Shown one piece after another: positions 7,106 through 15,376 of a stretch of 28,100 nt of DNA; the stretch's first letter is position 1, and each line of letters begins with the position of its first letter. The stretch lies in assembly GCA_041739225.1 (NCBI GenBank), contig JBGSOG010000054.1:1-28100 (forward strand), read 5' to 3'. The translations under genes were made by a program, and so were the position numbers. This DNA comes from BOKV01 sp041739225 (lineage in GTDB: Bacteria > Pseudomonadota > Alphaproteobacteria > Rhizobiales > Rhizobiaceae). The notes beneath the pieces were generated by a model. It did no database searches and had not been told where the DNA came from. It saw nothing but the letters and a program-made list of their open reading frames with translations.

Positions 7106-8491
7106 ATGCCAACCACCAATGCCGTCCTTTCCCGCATAGATGAGACCATTGACGGCGCAGTCGGGCACCTTCTTGAATTGGTGCGAATTCCTTCGATATC
7201 TACCGATCCTGCCTTTGCGGGAGAATGCACAAAGGCGGCACAATGGTTGGCCAACGATCTTTCGGCCATCGGGTTTGAGGCAAAGGTTTGCCCGACGAGC
7301 GGACATCCGATGGTGCTGGCACACATGGCGGGTCCAGCAGGCGCGCCACACGTGTTGTTTTACGGCCATTACGATGTTCAGCCGGTTGATCCGCTGAACC
7401 TGTGGGAAAATCCGCCTTTTGAGCCAAAACTGGCCAAAGGACCTGATGGTGCCATGCGCATTCTCGGGCGCGGCACATCCGACGACAAGGGCCAGTTGAT
7501 GACCTTCGTTGAAGCCGTCCGGGCCTGGAAAGATGTGGAAGGATCGCTTCCGGTTGGCGTCACGATCCTGTTTGAGGGCGAGGAAGAGTCCGGCTCGCCT
7601 TCGCTGCAATCGTTTCTTGAGGCCAACAAGGCGGCTTTGAAGGCCGATATTGCGTTGGTCTGCGACACCAACATGTGGGATCGCTCCACCCCGTCGATCT
7701 CGACCGGACTTCGCGGTCTGGTAGGCGAGGAGGTTGTGATCAAGGCGGCGAGCCGCGACCTGCATTCGGGCTATTACGGGTCGGCCGCTGCCAACCCGAT
7801 CAATGTGCTCAGCCAGATCCTGGCTGGCTTGCGCGACGAAAACGGTGCGGTGACCCTGCCCGGCTTTTACGACGGCGTTCACGAGACACCAGACGAGATC
7901 AAGCAAATGTGGGAAGGCCTCGGGTTTTCTCCGGAAAAATTCCTCGGCGCCATCGGGTTGTCGGTGCCGGCCGGGGAAAAGGGCCGCTCCATCCTTGAAC
8001 AGACCTGGGCCAGACCAACTGCCGAGATCAACGGCATCACCGGCGGCTACACCGGCGAGGGCTTCAAAACGGTCATCCCGGCTGAAGCGCGCGCCAAGGT
8101 TTCCTTTCGGCTGGTCGGCGACCAGAACCCGGACAAGATAAGGATTGCGTTTCGCTCGTATGTGAATTCAAAACTGCCTGCCGATTGCAAGGCAGAGTTC
8201 ATCAAGCATGGCGGCAGTCCGGCAATTCACCTCGACTACACATTGCCGCAACTGAAAAAGGCCACTTCCGCGCTGAAGGACGAATGGGGCAAGGAAACCG
8301 CCCTGATCGCCATGGGCGGCTCGATACCCATTGTCGGCGATTTCCAGAAAATGCTGGGCATTCCTTCATTGCTGATCGGCTTTGCCCATGCGGACGACCA
8401 GATTCACTCGCCCAATGAGAAATACGAGCTCAAGAGTTTTCACAAAGGCATTCGCAGTTGGGCGCGTATCCTTGCCGCGCTGGCCCAATAA
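7106..8491 (+). CDS. M20 family metallopeptidase (dipeptidase/carnosinase type)
   Basis: A 461-aa cytoplasmic di-zinc amidohydrolase of the ArgE/DapE/CPG2/carnosinase group. Metal and catalytic motifs in order: FYGHYDVQPVDP (HxD near residue 88), GRGTSDDKGQ (bridging Asp near 125), LFEGEEESGSP (catalytic and metal Glu near 158) and VCDTNMW (Asp near 186). RDLHSGYYG begins the lid domain with the His that binds substrate in the partner subunit, and HSPNEKY near 434 supplies the last metal ligand. The HYDVQP motif and length fit the dipeptidase/carnosinase branch more than ArgE or DapE. The frame is open upstream to 6788, but the proline-rich extension is not family-like, so the ATG at 7106 is chosen. 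Substrate unknown. Confidence 0.92.
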   Translation: MPTTNAVLSRIDETIDGAVGHLLELVRIPSISTDPAFAGECTKAAQWLANDLSAIGFEAKVCPTSGHPMVLAHMAGPAGAPHVLFYGHYDVQPVDPLNLWENPPFEPKLAKGPDGAMRILGRGTSDDKGQLMTFVEAVRAWKDVEGSLPVGVTILFEGEEESGSPSLQSFLEANKAALKADIALVCDTNMWDRSTPSISTGLRGLVGEEVVIKAASRDLHSGYYGSAAANPINVLSQILAGLRDENGAVTLPGFYDGVHETPDEIKQMWEGLGFSPEKFLGAIGLSVPAGEKGRSILEQTWARPTAEINGITGGYTGEGFKTVIPAEARAKVSFRLVGDQNPDKIRIAFRSYVNSKLPADCKAEFIKHGGSPAIHLDYTLPQLKKATSALKDEWGKETALIAMGGSIPIVGDFQKMLGIPSLLIGFAHADDQIHSPNEKYELKSFHKGIRSWARILAALAQ

Positions 8492-8497
8492 GCAGGA

Positions 8498-9613
8498 TCA
8501 TTCGGCAGGCTGCAGCCCTGATCTGACATCTCCAGATGCAGACCGTTCCAACCGCGCCCATTGCGGGCGTTCAAACAGGAAGCGCCCATAGCCGGTGCGC
8601 CGGACAATCTCGAAAAGGATGACCGGCCCGATCACGCCGGCAGCCGTGACGAGAAATGCGGCGGTACCAATGTCGACGTTTGGGAAAAACTTCAACAAGA
8701 TGCTGCGGCTGACAGCCATTGGCAGGAAAAACGCCAGATAGACCACAATTGAGTTGCGGCCCAGGTATTGCAACGCCCAGGCGCTTTGCAGCCGCGAAAC
8801 CAGCGCAGAAACCATCACGATGGCAGCCGCACCAGCCGCACCCAAAGCCAGGGAAACAAACGGCAGATCGGAAAAATGGCTGGTGTCGGCAGGAAAACCC
8901 GGCAGAACAACAAGCTGCTGCGGCGCTGGCGCGAAAGTCGCAAGCAAATTGATGCCGAACCACGCGGCCAGCATCAGCAAGGCTTTGCCGGTGTTTTGCC
9001 GGACCCATTGGGCGAGGGCAAAAATGTTGGTGGCAAACAAGTATCCGGCAAAGAAATACACATATCGGGCAGCAAACTCATCGATCACCAGCCAGCCGGA
9101 ATGAACCGGAAGGATTTCGGCCAGCGCAGCCACGCCCAGCACGATCTGCCAGGGAACCGATTTGAGCAGCCGTGTCACCACGAAGAATACCGGCAACAGA
9201 TAGATGAACCACAAGGTTCCGAAGGGCTGGACAAAACTGCCCAGATACAAGAGCCCGATTTCCTCAAGCGAGTTGCCATCGGCATTCCACGACGGCAATT
9301 TGATGAAAAACTGGATAAGGGTCCAAAGCAGGTAGAAGTAAAAAAAGTGAACGACCTTGCGGTCAAGATAACGCAGCCAGGGCCGGTCAATCACAAGGCC
9401 GAGAAACAGACCTGATATCAGGAAGAAATCCGGCATGCGAAACGGTTTTGCAAATTGTACGACGTGGTGCATCCAACCTTCGGCACCGACGGCTTTTTCA
9501 ACGCCCAAAGTCGAATGCATCATGACTACAAAAATGATGCAGATGCCTTTGGCGTAATCAACCCAGACGATTCGGGCTGGATCAGACTGTCTGTCCGGGG
9601 CAATGGGTGACAT
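8498..9613 (-). CDS. Acyltransferase family 3 membrane protein (OafA/OpgC-like)
   Basis: A 371-aa multi-pass membrane protein. The opening WVDYAKGICIIFVVMMHS is the signature of the acyltransferase-3 family, with the motif His in the first helix, followed by RMPDFFLISGLFLGL. About ten hydrophobic segments follow (for example FFYFYLLWTLIQFF and LWFIYLLPVFFVV). Such proteins transfer acetyl, succinyl or similar groups to surface glycans, exopolysaccharides or periplasmic glucans; the target is not visible here. A GTG at 9634 is in frame, but the ATG at 9613 has AGGA 7 nt upstream and is preferred. It converges on the M20 gene with only 6 nt between stops. Confidence 0.88.
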   Translation of the reverse strand: MSPIAPDRQSDPARIVWVDYAKGICIIFVVMMHSTLGVEKAVGAEGWMHHVVQFAKPFRMPDFFLISGLFLGLVIDRPWLRYLDRKVVHFFYFYLLWTLIQFFIKLPSWNADGNSLEEIGLLYLGSFVQPFGTLWFIYLLPVFFVVTRLLKSVPWQIVLGVAALAEILPVHSGWLVIDEFAARYVYFFAGYLFATNIFALAQWVRQNTGKALLMLAAWFGINLLATFAPAPQQLVVLPGFPADTSHFSDLPFVSLALGAAGAAAIVMVSALVSRLQSAWALQYLGRNSIVVYLAFFLPMAVSRSILLKFFPNVDIGTAAFLVTAAGVIGPVILFEIVRRTGYGRFLFERPQWARLERSASGDVRSGLQPAE

Positions 9614-9747
9614 GGGCGAATCCTGCCGGGGCACTGCGGGATTGGTGCGATTTCATGCAAAGTGTACCGGATGATCCGGGAAAGAAGCCTTAAGAAAAAC
9701 GTTTCAATTTTAAGCAATTTTGCGTGAAGTCCAAGGTGCCCAGGGGC

Positions 9748-9776
9748 TTAACATCGCCTTAATTGAACCCGATTAG
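9748..9776 (+). promoter_or_regulatory. Weak candidate promoter for the class A PBP gene
   Basis: TTAACA (9748-9753) and GATTAG (9771-9776) are 17 bp apart, about 50 nt upstream of the PBP start, in an AT-richer divergent spacer. The -35 box is good, the -10 box poor. Confidence 0.2.
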
Positions 9777-9826
9777 ATTTTGCGCAAGCGGGCATTGCCC
9801 GGCAAACATTTTCACCGGCAAGAGCA

Positions 9827-11989
9827 ATGGCCCCACGCAAACCACCAAGCGGCAGGATTGATCCTGTTTTTGACGCTCCTGCGCCGCGCGGCGGGGATTT
9901 GCGGGTCAGTGCCGATGACCGGGTTCTTGTCACTGCGCCGCCAAGGCCGGGCAAATCCGGCGGGCACCGAAAACCCCCTGCCGGCAAGGCGCCCTACAAA
10001 AAATCGCCACAAGGCGGCACTTTCGGCTTCTTTCGCCGAACCGTTTACTGGGGCCTCGTTCTTGCGATCTGGGCCTGCATGGGCCTGGCCGGCCTGGTGG
10101 GTTATTACGCCGTGCGACTGCCCTCGATGGCAAGCTGGTCTATTCCCCAGCGCCCGCCCAATGCGCGCATCGTTTCGGTGGACGGCGAATTGATCGCCAA
10201 TCGCGGCACAACCGGCGGCGAGGCCATGCGGCTTGACGAGATGTCGCCGTGGCTGCCCACGGCGGTGATTGCCATCGAAGACCGTCGCTTCAAGAACCAT
10301 GTCGGTGTCGATCCGGTCGGGCTTGCGCGGGCAATGTTTACCAACGTTGTCAGCGGAAGGCTTGCACAGGGTGGTTCCACCCTGACCCAACAGCTGGCCA
10401 AAAACCTGTTTCTGGAACCCGAGCGCACACTTGAGCGCAAAGTACAGGAAGCGGTGCTGGCACTGTGGCTTGAAACCAAGTTCAGCAAGGATGAAATCCT
10501 CGAACTTTACCTGAACCGGGTCTATTTTGGGTCTGGTGCCTATGGCGTTGACGCGGCAGCCCGGCGCTATTTCAACAAATCGGCCCGCGATGTGACGCTG
10601 GGCGAAGCGGCAATGATTGCCGGATTGCTCAAGGCGCCGTCGCGCCTTTCCCCGGCCAGAGACCCGAAGGCTGCTGAAGAGCGGGCGCAGCTGGTTCTGG
10701 GCGCGATGAAGCGCGAAGGCTTTGTGAGCGACCGCGACATTGCCCAGTCACAGGCGATGGAGCCCAAGAAAGCCCGGCGATACCTTACCGGATCGCAGCA
10801 TTACATCGCCGACATGGTGATGGCGCAATTGCCGGCCCTGATCGGCGAGATGCGCGACAACGTGATCGTTGCCACCACTGTTGATCTTGATCTGCAAAAG
10901 ACCGCAGGCAAACTTATTGCCGAAGTGATCGCCAAGAAGGGCGAGAAACTCAACGTTTCGCAAGGGGCGCTGGCTTCGATCGACGGTACCGGCGCCATCC
11001 GGGCGCTGGTAGGTGGCCGCGACTATGCGCAAAGCCAGTTTAACCGGGCGGTTGAAGCCAAGCGCCAGCCCGGTTCGGCCTTCAAGCCACTGGTCTATCT
11101 GGCAGCGCTGGAAAACGGTCTGACCCCGGACAGCATCCGGCAGGATGCGCCGGTGCGTTTTGGCGACTGGACACCGGAAAACTACGACAAGAAATACCGT
11201 GGCCCGGTTACGCTCGAAAGCGGATTGTCGCGTTCGCTCAACACCATTGCAGCGCAGCTTGTCATGGAAAGCGGTCCCAAACAGGTGATCGAGACCGCAA
11301 GGCGCCTTGGCATCCAATCCCCCATGCAGGCAAACGCCTCAATCGCGCTTGGCACATCGGAAGTCTCGTTGCTGGAATTGACCTCCGCCTTTTCACCGTT
11401 TGCCAATGGCGGATACCGTGCCACTCCCTGGCTGATCCGGCGGGTAACCACGGCGAGCGGCGACATCCTTTACGAACGTCCGTCATCCGAAATGCCGTTG
11501 GTGGTGCAGCCCCGCGAAATGGGCATGATGAACGCCATGCTGAAAAGTGTTGTCAGTTCCGGCACCGGCACCGCAGCCCGGCTCGATGGCTGGGAGGCGG
11601 CCGGCAAGACCGGTACAACGCAAAATTCCCGCGATGCGCTGTTCGTGGGCTACACAGCCAATCTCATTACCGGTGTCTGGTTTGGCAATGACGATGGCGA
11701 ACCAATGAAAAAGGTTACGGGCGGGGGCATTCCTGCGGAAACCTTTGCCGGCTTCATGACCGCTGCGCATATCGGTGTGCCGCCAGCGCCATTGCCCGGT
11801 AATTACGAACGCCAACCTGACGCAGCAAGCGACGTGATCGCCGAAAGCACCGTTCCGCCATTTGCCGAAGGGCGGGAGGAAGGCGCTGCCGGGACGGGGT
11901 TGCCACGGCCCCAAAACGAAGTCGGGGCCGACGGCGAACGCCGCAAGCCCCGAAACATACTTGAATTGTTGTTCGGCAAATCCGGCTAA
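9827..11989 (+). CDS. Class A penicillin-binding protein (PBP1A family)
   Basis: A 720-aa bifunctional peptidoglycan synthase anchored in the inner membrane with its catalytic domains in the periplasm. A basic, Pro-rich cytoplasmic tail (1-70) precedes one transmembrane helix (about 75-95). The GT51 glycosyltransferase domain has the catalytic Glu in AIEDRRFKNHVGVD (about 150) and QGGSTLTQQLAKN. The transpeptidase domain has SAFK (Ser near 416), SRSLNT (SxN, about 467) and KTGTT (about 593). All catalytic motifs are intact. The C-terminal 70 residues are a low-complexity tail. It converges on the BON-LysM gene with 19 nt between them. Length and motifs fit the shorter PBP1A-type enzymes of Hyphomicrobiales. 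Confidence 0.96.
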   Translation: MAPRKPPSGRIDPVFDAPAPRGGDLRVSADDRVLVTAPPRPGKSGGHRKPPAGKAPYKKSPQGGTFGFFRRTVYWGLVLAIWACMGLAGLVGYYAVRLPSMASWSIPQRPPNARIVSVDGELIANRGTTGGEAMRLDEMSPWLPTAVIAIEDRRFKNHVGVDPVGLARAMFTNVVSGRLAQGGSTLTQQLAKNLFLEPERTLERKVQEAVLALWLETKFSKDEILELYLNRVYFGSGAYGVDAAARRYFNKSARDVTLGEAAMIAGLLKAPSRLSPARDPKAAEERAQLVLGAMKREGFVSDRDIAQSQAMEPKKARRYLTGSQHYIADMVMAQLPALIGEMRDNVIVATTVDLDLQKTAGKLIAEVIAKKGEKLNVSQGALASIDGTGAIRALVGGRDYAQSQFNRAVEAKRQPGSAFKPLVYLAALENGLTPDSIRQDAPVRFGDWTPENYDKKYRGPVTLESGLSRSLNTIAAQLVMESGPKQVIETARRLGIQSPMQANASIALGTSEVSLLELTSAFSPFANGGYRATPWLIRRVTTASGDILYERPSSEMPLVVQPREMGMMNAMLKSVVSSGTGTAARLDGWEAAGKTGTTQNSRDALFVGYTANLITGVWFGNDDGEPMKKVTGGGIPAETFAGFMTAAHIGVPPAPLPGNYERQPDAASDVIAESTVPPFAEGREEGAAGTGLPRPQNEVGADGERRKPRNILELLFGKSG

Positions 11990-12008
11990 GGCCGGTTTTC
12001 AACCGGGC

Positions 12009-12476
12009 CTACGCCTTGGCGGTGAGGTCCAGTTCGGGAATTCGAAGCACCTGACCTGGATAGATCTCGTCCGGATCTTTCAGCATCGGCTTGTTGGCCA
12101 GAAAGATCTGGTGATATTTCGGGCCATGGCCTTTGCCGTAGTTTTTCTCGGCGATCTTCCAAAGATTGTCGCCCTTCTTGACTGTATGGAATACCGGCTC
12201 CTTGGCGGTCGCGTCGGCAACCTTGACGCCGGTGGCTTCCACTTTCGAGATACCGAGCGTGTTGCCGACGGCAATGATCGCTTTTTCAAACGCCGTCTGG
12301 TCGGCTACCGCTCCCTTGATCACGGCGGTGTCGCCCTTGACCTCGACGGTCACGTTCTCTGTTCCGAGCTTGTTCTTGTCGAGCTCTTTCTTGAGCGCTT
12401 CAGCACTTGGCGGCGCGTCCGCGCTGGCAAGGCCGAGTTTCTTTCCTACTGATTTAACAAAATCAAAAATGCCCAT
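12009..12476 (-). CDS. BON and LysM domain protein (YgaU/Kbp-like)
   Basis: A 155-aa protein with a BON domain (about 25-88; VTVEVKGDTAVIKGAVADQ) and a C-terminal LysM domain (about 96-147; HTVKKGDNLWKIAEKNYG to YPGQVLRIP). The same two-domain order occurs in E. coli YgaU/Kbp, a cytoplasmic K+-binding protein; no signal peptide is visible here either, despite LysM usually binding peptidoglycan. The ATG at 12476 is chosen because AGGAGA lies just upstream and the protein begins MGIFDFVKSVGKK as in relatives; the frame is open a further 20 codons. It sits alone between pckA and the convergent PBP gene. Confidence 0.93.
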   Translation of the reverse strand: MGIFDFVKSVGKKLGLASADAPPSAEALKKELDKNKLGTENVTVEVKGDTAVIKGAVADQTAFEKAIIAVGNTLGISKVEATGVKVADATAKEPVFHTVKKGDNLWKIAEKNYGKGHGPKYHQIFLANKPMLKDPDEIYPGQVLRIPELDLTAKA

Positions 12477-12569
12477 GATGATCTCCTGGATGCCGGGAAC
12501 TGCACCCAACTTCCATACAATGGCATGGTCCGGCAAAAAAGCCTTGATGCGGATTAATTCTGCGGGCCG

Positions 12570-14216
12570 TTACTCGGCAGCAGCCAGTGTGGCAGGCGCG
12601 GCGGCTCTGACATCTGCATCGACATGGCTTTCGAATTTGCCGAAATTCCTGACAAACATGCCGACCAACTTTCGTGCCTGCGTGTCATAAGCATTCTTGT
12701 CGGCCCAGGTCGAGCGCGGATCGAGAATTGACTTGTCAACGCCTGGCACTTCCACGGGTACGGCAAAGCCGAAATTTGCATCGGTGCGAAATTGGGCCTG
12801 TTTGAGCGAGCCGTTCAGCGCTGCACTCAGCAGCGCCCTTGTGGCGGCGATCGGCATGCGACGGCCAACCCCGTGTGCGCCGCCGGTCCAGCCGGTATTC
12901 ACCAGCCAGCAATCAACACCGTGACGGGCAATCAGGTCGCGCAACAAATTCCCGTATTGTGAGGGATGCAGCGGCATGAAAGGCGCGCCAAAGCAGGTAG
13001 AAAAGGTCGCCTGCGGCTCAGTGACGCCTTTTTCAGTACCAGCTACCTTTGCCGTGTAGCCGGAAAGGAAATGGTACATCGCCTGCGCCGGTGTCATCCG
13101 GGCAATGGGAGGAAGCACGCCAAAGGCATCGGCAGTCAGCATGATGATGTTTTTGGGATGCCCGGCATGTCCGCTCGCCGACGCATTCGGGATGTAGTCG
13201 AGCGGGTAAGCGCAACGGGTGTTTTCCGTCAGGCTGCCGTCATCAAAATCCGGGGTTCGGTCAGCGCCAAGCACAACGTTTTCAAGAACAGTGCCGAAAC
13301 GCTGCGTGGTGGCAAAAATTTCCGGTTCGGCCTGGGCTGAAAGCCGGATGGTCTTGGCATAACAGCCGCCTTCAAAATTGAAGATGCCATCCCTGCCCCA
13401 ACCATGTTCATCGTCACCAATAAGGGTGCGCCCGGGATCAGCGGAGAGTGTCGTCTTGCCGGTCCCCGAAAGACCGAAGAAGACAGCGGTGTCGGCATCA
13501 TCTCCCACATTGGCGGAGCAATGCATCGGCATCACGCCTTTGGCCGGAAGAACAAAGTTGAGGTAAGTGAAAACCGACTTCTTCATTTCGCCGGCATAGG
13601 ATGTTCCGCCGATCAACACGATCCGGCGGGTGAAATCGCAGGCAATAACTGTTTCGGTCCGACAGCCGTGGCGCTCCGGATGCGCCCTGAAACTTGGCAG
13701 GTCGAGGATGGTCATGTCGGCGACGAATTCATCCAGTTCCGCCGGAGTGGGACGGATCAGCAGGTTGCGAATGAACAATGACTGCCAGGCAAGCTCGGTG
13801 ATGACGCGGGCGCGCACACGGTTGTCGGCATCAGCGCCGCCAAAGAGATCCTGAACAAAAAGGTCCTTGCCTTTGACATGCGCCTGCATGTCAGCCAGCA
13901 GCACTTCGAACTTGCGCGGATCCATTGCCTTGTTGTTGTCCCACCACACCTTGTCGGCGGTCAAATCATCGCGGACAATGAATTTGTCCTGGGCCGAGCG
14001 ACCGGTATGTTGGCCGGTTTCGACCGTCAGCGCACCGCCCTTGGCGATGCGGCCTTCGTTGCGGGCAATGGCAAGTTCGTACAATTGTGGCGCTTCAAGA
14101 TTGTAGCATACCGAGGCATGGCCATCCAAGTCGCACGCCGAAAGTGCGAACCTTGGATTCCATCGACCTGATTCGATTGCGGACCGGTTGTTTGCACCAC
14201 CAACTGGCTTTGCCAT
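12570..14216 (-). CDS. pckA: Phosphoenolpyruvate carboxykinase (ATP)
   Basis: A 548-aa enzyme catalysing oxaloacetate + ATP to PEP + CO2 + ADP, the entry step of gluconeogenesis from dicarboxylates. Visible features are TVETGQHTGRSAQDKFIV (substrate-binding Arg region), GGTSYAGEMKKS (metal/substrate site), P-loop GLSGTGKTTLS (about 250), LIGDDEHGW kinase-2 (about 267) and the NTRCAYPLDYIPNA segment. It is full length for the ATP-type family. GGAGG lies 9 nt upstream of the ATG. It is transcribed divergently from chvI across a 378-bp spacer with a promoter and operator-like sites (listed), the arrangement known in rhizobia. It probably responds to succinate/gluconeogenic growth. Confidence 0.98.
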   Translation of the reverse strand: MAKPVGGANNRSAIESGRWNPRFALSACDLDGHASVCYNLEAPQLYELAIARNEGRIAKGGALTVETGQHTGRSAQDKFIVRDDLTADKVWWDNNKAMDPRKFEVLLADMQAHVKGKDLFVQDLFGGADADNRVRARVITELAWQSLFIRNLLIRPTPAELDEFVADMTILDLPSFRAHPERHGCRTETVIACDFTRRIVLIGGTSYAGEMKKSVFTYLNFVLPAKGVMPMHCSANVGDDADTAVFFGLSGTGKTTLSADPGRTLIGDDEHGWGRDGIFNFEGGCYAKTIRLSAQAEPEIFATTQRFGTVLENVVLGADRTPDFDDGSLTENTRCAYPLDYIPNASASGHAGHPKNIIMLTADAFGVLPPIARMTPAQAMYHFLSGYTAKVAGTEKGVTEPQATFSTCFGAPFMPLHPSQYGNLLRDLIARHGVDCWLVNTGWTGGAHGVGRRMPIAATRALLSAALNGSLKQAQFRTDANFGFAVPVEVPGVDKSILDPRSTWADKNAYDTQARKLVGMFVRNFGKFESHVDADVRAAAPATLAAAE

Positions 14217-14265
14217 GTACCTGTTCCTCCCGAGGTTCGCAGCGACGCGACAATTCTGGCATTTT

Positions 14266-14283
14266 CGAAGGCAAGCGCCTTCG
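14266..14283 (-). promoter_or_regulatory. Perfect hairpin in the pckA 5' leader
   Basis: CGAAGGC (14266-14272) and GCCTTCG (14277-14283) form a perfect 7-bp stem with a 4-nt loop, between the predicted pckA promoter and its ribosome binding site. No run of U follows on the pckA strand, so it is not an ordinary terminator; it may stabilise the mRNA or bind a regulator. Confidence 0.4.
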
Positions 14284-14295
14284 TCTGCATTCCCG

Positions 14296-14324
14296 CCTAT
14301 ACTGTCGTCAAAAAGTCATGACAA
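14296..14324 (-). promoter_or_regulatory. Predicted pckA promoter
   Basis: On the minus strand TTGTCA (14324-14319) and TATAGG (14301-14296) are separated by exactly 17 bp. The start of transcription would fall near 14289, giving a leader of about 70 nt before the pckA ATG. The same -35 hexamer is used by the predicted ahcY promoter. Confidence 0.55.
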
Positions 14325-14360
14325 GCACGTCGGGCAGGAAATGCTCAAATATTTCAATTG

Positions 14361-14392
14361 TTTAATCGATTTAAATTTTTTAAACGATTGAA
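14361..14392. promoter_or_regulatory. Two tandem LacI-type operator-like sites between pckA and chvI
   Basis: TTTAATCGATTTAA (14361-14374) and TTTAAACGATTGAA (14379-14392) are each near-palindromes around a central CG, with centres 18 bp apart. LacI/GalR-family operators typically have this form. In Sinorhizobium meliloti a LacI-type regulator, PckR, controls pckA, so these are candidate PckR sites. They lie about 40-70 bp upstream of the pckA -35 box. The stretch also forms a 13-bp inverted repeat with one mismatch (14353-14365 with 14380-14392). Confidence 0.45.
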
Positions 14393-14440
14393 TCTGATGT
14401 GGATTGCTGCCTGGTTTGACGTCTGGCGTCACAAGTTGAC

Positions 14441-14464
14441 ATGGCAAGGTCCGGTTTTTGCCAT
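14441..14464. promoter_or_regulatory. 7-bp inverted repeat upstream of chvI
   Basis: ATGGCAA (14441-14447) and TTGCCAT (14458-14464) are perfect inverted copies separated by 10 bp, about 130 bp upstream of chvI, and overlap the end of a TTGACA at 14436-14441. This could be an operator or an mRNA leader hairpin for the chvI operon. Confidence 0.3.
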
Positions 14465-14594
14465 GCCAATTGGCCAAGGCGGCAAAATGGCGCTAAAGTG
14501 TCAGCCACATTTTGTTCGCATTTTTCCCGCCTTTGCTTTCTGCCGACTGAGGTCGGTGACTTTTCGGCGAGAATTTCTGCGAAAAGGAAATGCC

Positions 14595-15323
14595 ATGGCC
14601 AGGGAGCCCGAACGCATGCCGACTATTGCCCTAGTGGATGACGACCGCAACATTCTGACATCCGTGTCCATTGCGCTGGAGTCGGAGGGATACAAGGTCG
14701 AGACATATACCGACGGCGCCTCCGCTCTGGACGGTTTGTCGGCCCGCAAGCCGGATCTGGCGATTTTTGACATCAAGATGCCGCGCATGGATGGCATGGA
14801 ATTGCTGCGGCGGCTTCGGCAGAAAACCGATCTGCCGGTGATATTCCTCACCTCCAAGGATGACGAAATCGACGAATTGTTCGGCCTGAAAATGGGTGCC
14901 GACGATTTTATCCGCAAGCCGTTTTCCCAAAGACTGCTGGTGGAGCGGGTGCGCGCCGTTTTGCGCCGCGCCGGTGCTCCGGTGGAGCCGGGTGCCAAGA
15001 CAACGGGCACGGCAGAAGCCCGCACGCTCGAGCGTGGCCATCTGGTCATGGATCAGGAAAGGCATACCTGCACCTGGAAGGGACTTCAGGTAACATTGAC
15101 CGTTACCGAGTTCCTCATCCTGTTTGCCCTTGCGCAGCGCCCCGGCGTTGTCAAAAGCCGTGACGCCCTGATGGATGCGGCATATGATGACCAGGTCTAT
15201 GTGGACGACCGGACCATCGACAGCCACATCAAGCGACTGCGCAAGAAGTTCAAGGCGGAAGACGACAGCTTTGAAATGATCGAGACGCTTTATGGCGTGG
15301 GATACCGCTTCAAGGAAGCCTGA
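14595..15323 (+). CDS. chvI: Two-component response regulator ChvI
   Basis: A 242-aa OmpR/PhoB-class response regulator, partner of ChvG. The receiver domain begins MPTIALVDDDRNILTSVSIA; the phosphoacceptor Asp is residue 59 in LAIFDIKMPRMDG (residue 52 if counted from the Met at 14616, matching the S. meliloti numbering). The Lys of FIRKPFSQ is present. The winged-helix DNA-binding domain occupies about 135-240 (VTEFLILFALAQRPGVV, DDRTIDSHIKRLRKKF). ATG 14595 has AAGGA 6 nt upstream; ATG 14616 has AGGGAG 9 nt upstream and is an alternative start. It is first in the chvI-chvG-hprK unit. In rhizobia and Agrobacterium the system controls envelope, exopolysaccharide and acid-stress genes and is needed for host association. 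Confidence 0.97.
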   Translation: MAREPERMPTIALVDDDRNILTSVSIALESEGYKVETYTDGASALDGLSARKPDLAIFDIKMPRMDGMELLRRLRQKTDLPVIFLTSKDDEIDELFGLKMGADDFIRKPFSQRLLVERVRAVLRRAGAPVEPGAKTTGTAEARTLERGHLVMDQERHTCTWKGLQVTLTVTEFLILFALAQRPGVVKSRDALMDAAYDDQVYVDDRTIDSHIKRLRKKFKAEDDSFEMIETLYGVGYRFKEA

Positions 15324-15376
15324 GAGCGACCGATCAGAAGCAGAAATGGCGCCAACGGCCGGAGGCATGGCAGCAA

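Noticed and set aside
11991..12010. Bidirectional terminator between the PBP and LysM genes
   Set aside because: GGCCGGTT and AACCGGGCC form a stem with a bulge, but no T-run follows on either strand.
14358..14594. Upstream extension of chvI
   Set aside because: It passes through the operator-like and promoter region, and response regulators begin close to the MPTIALVDDD motif.
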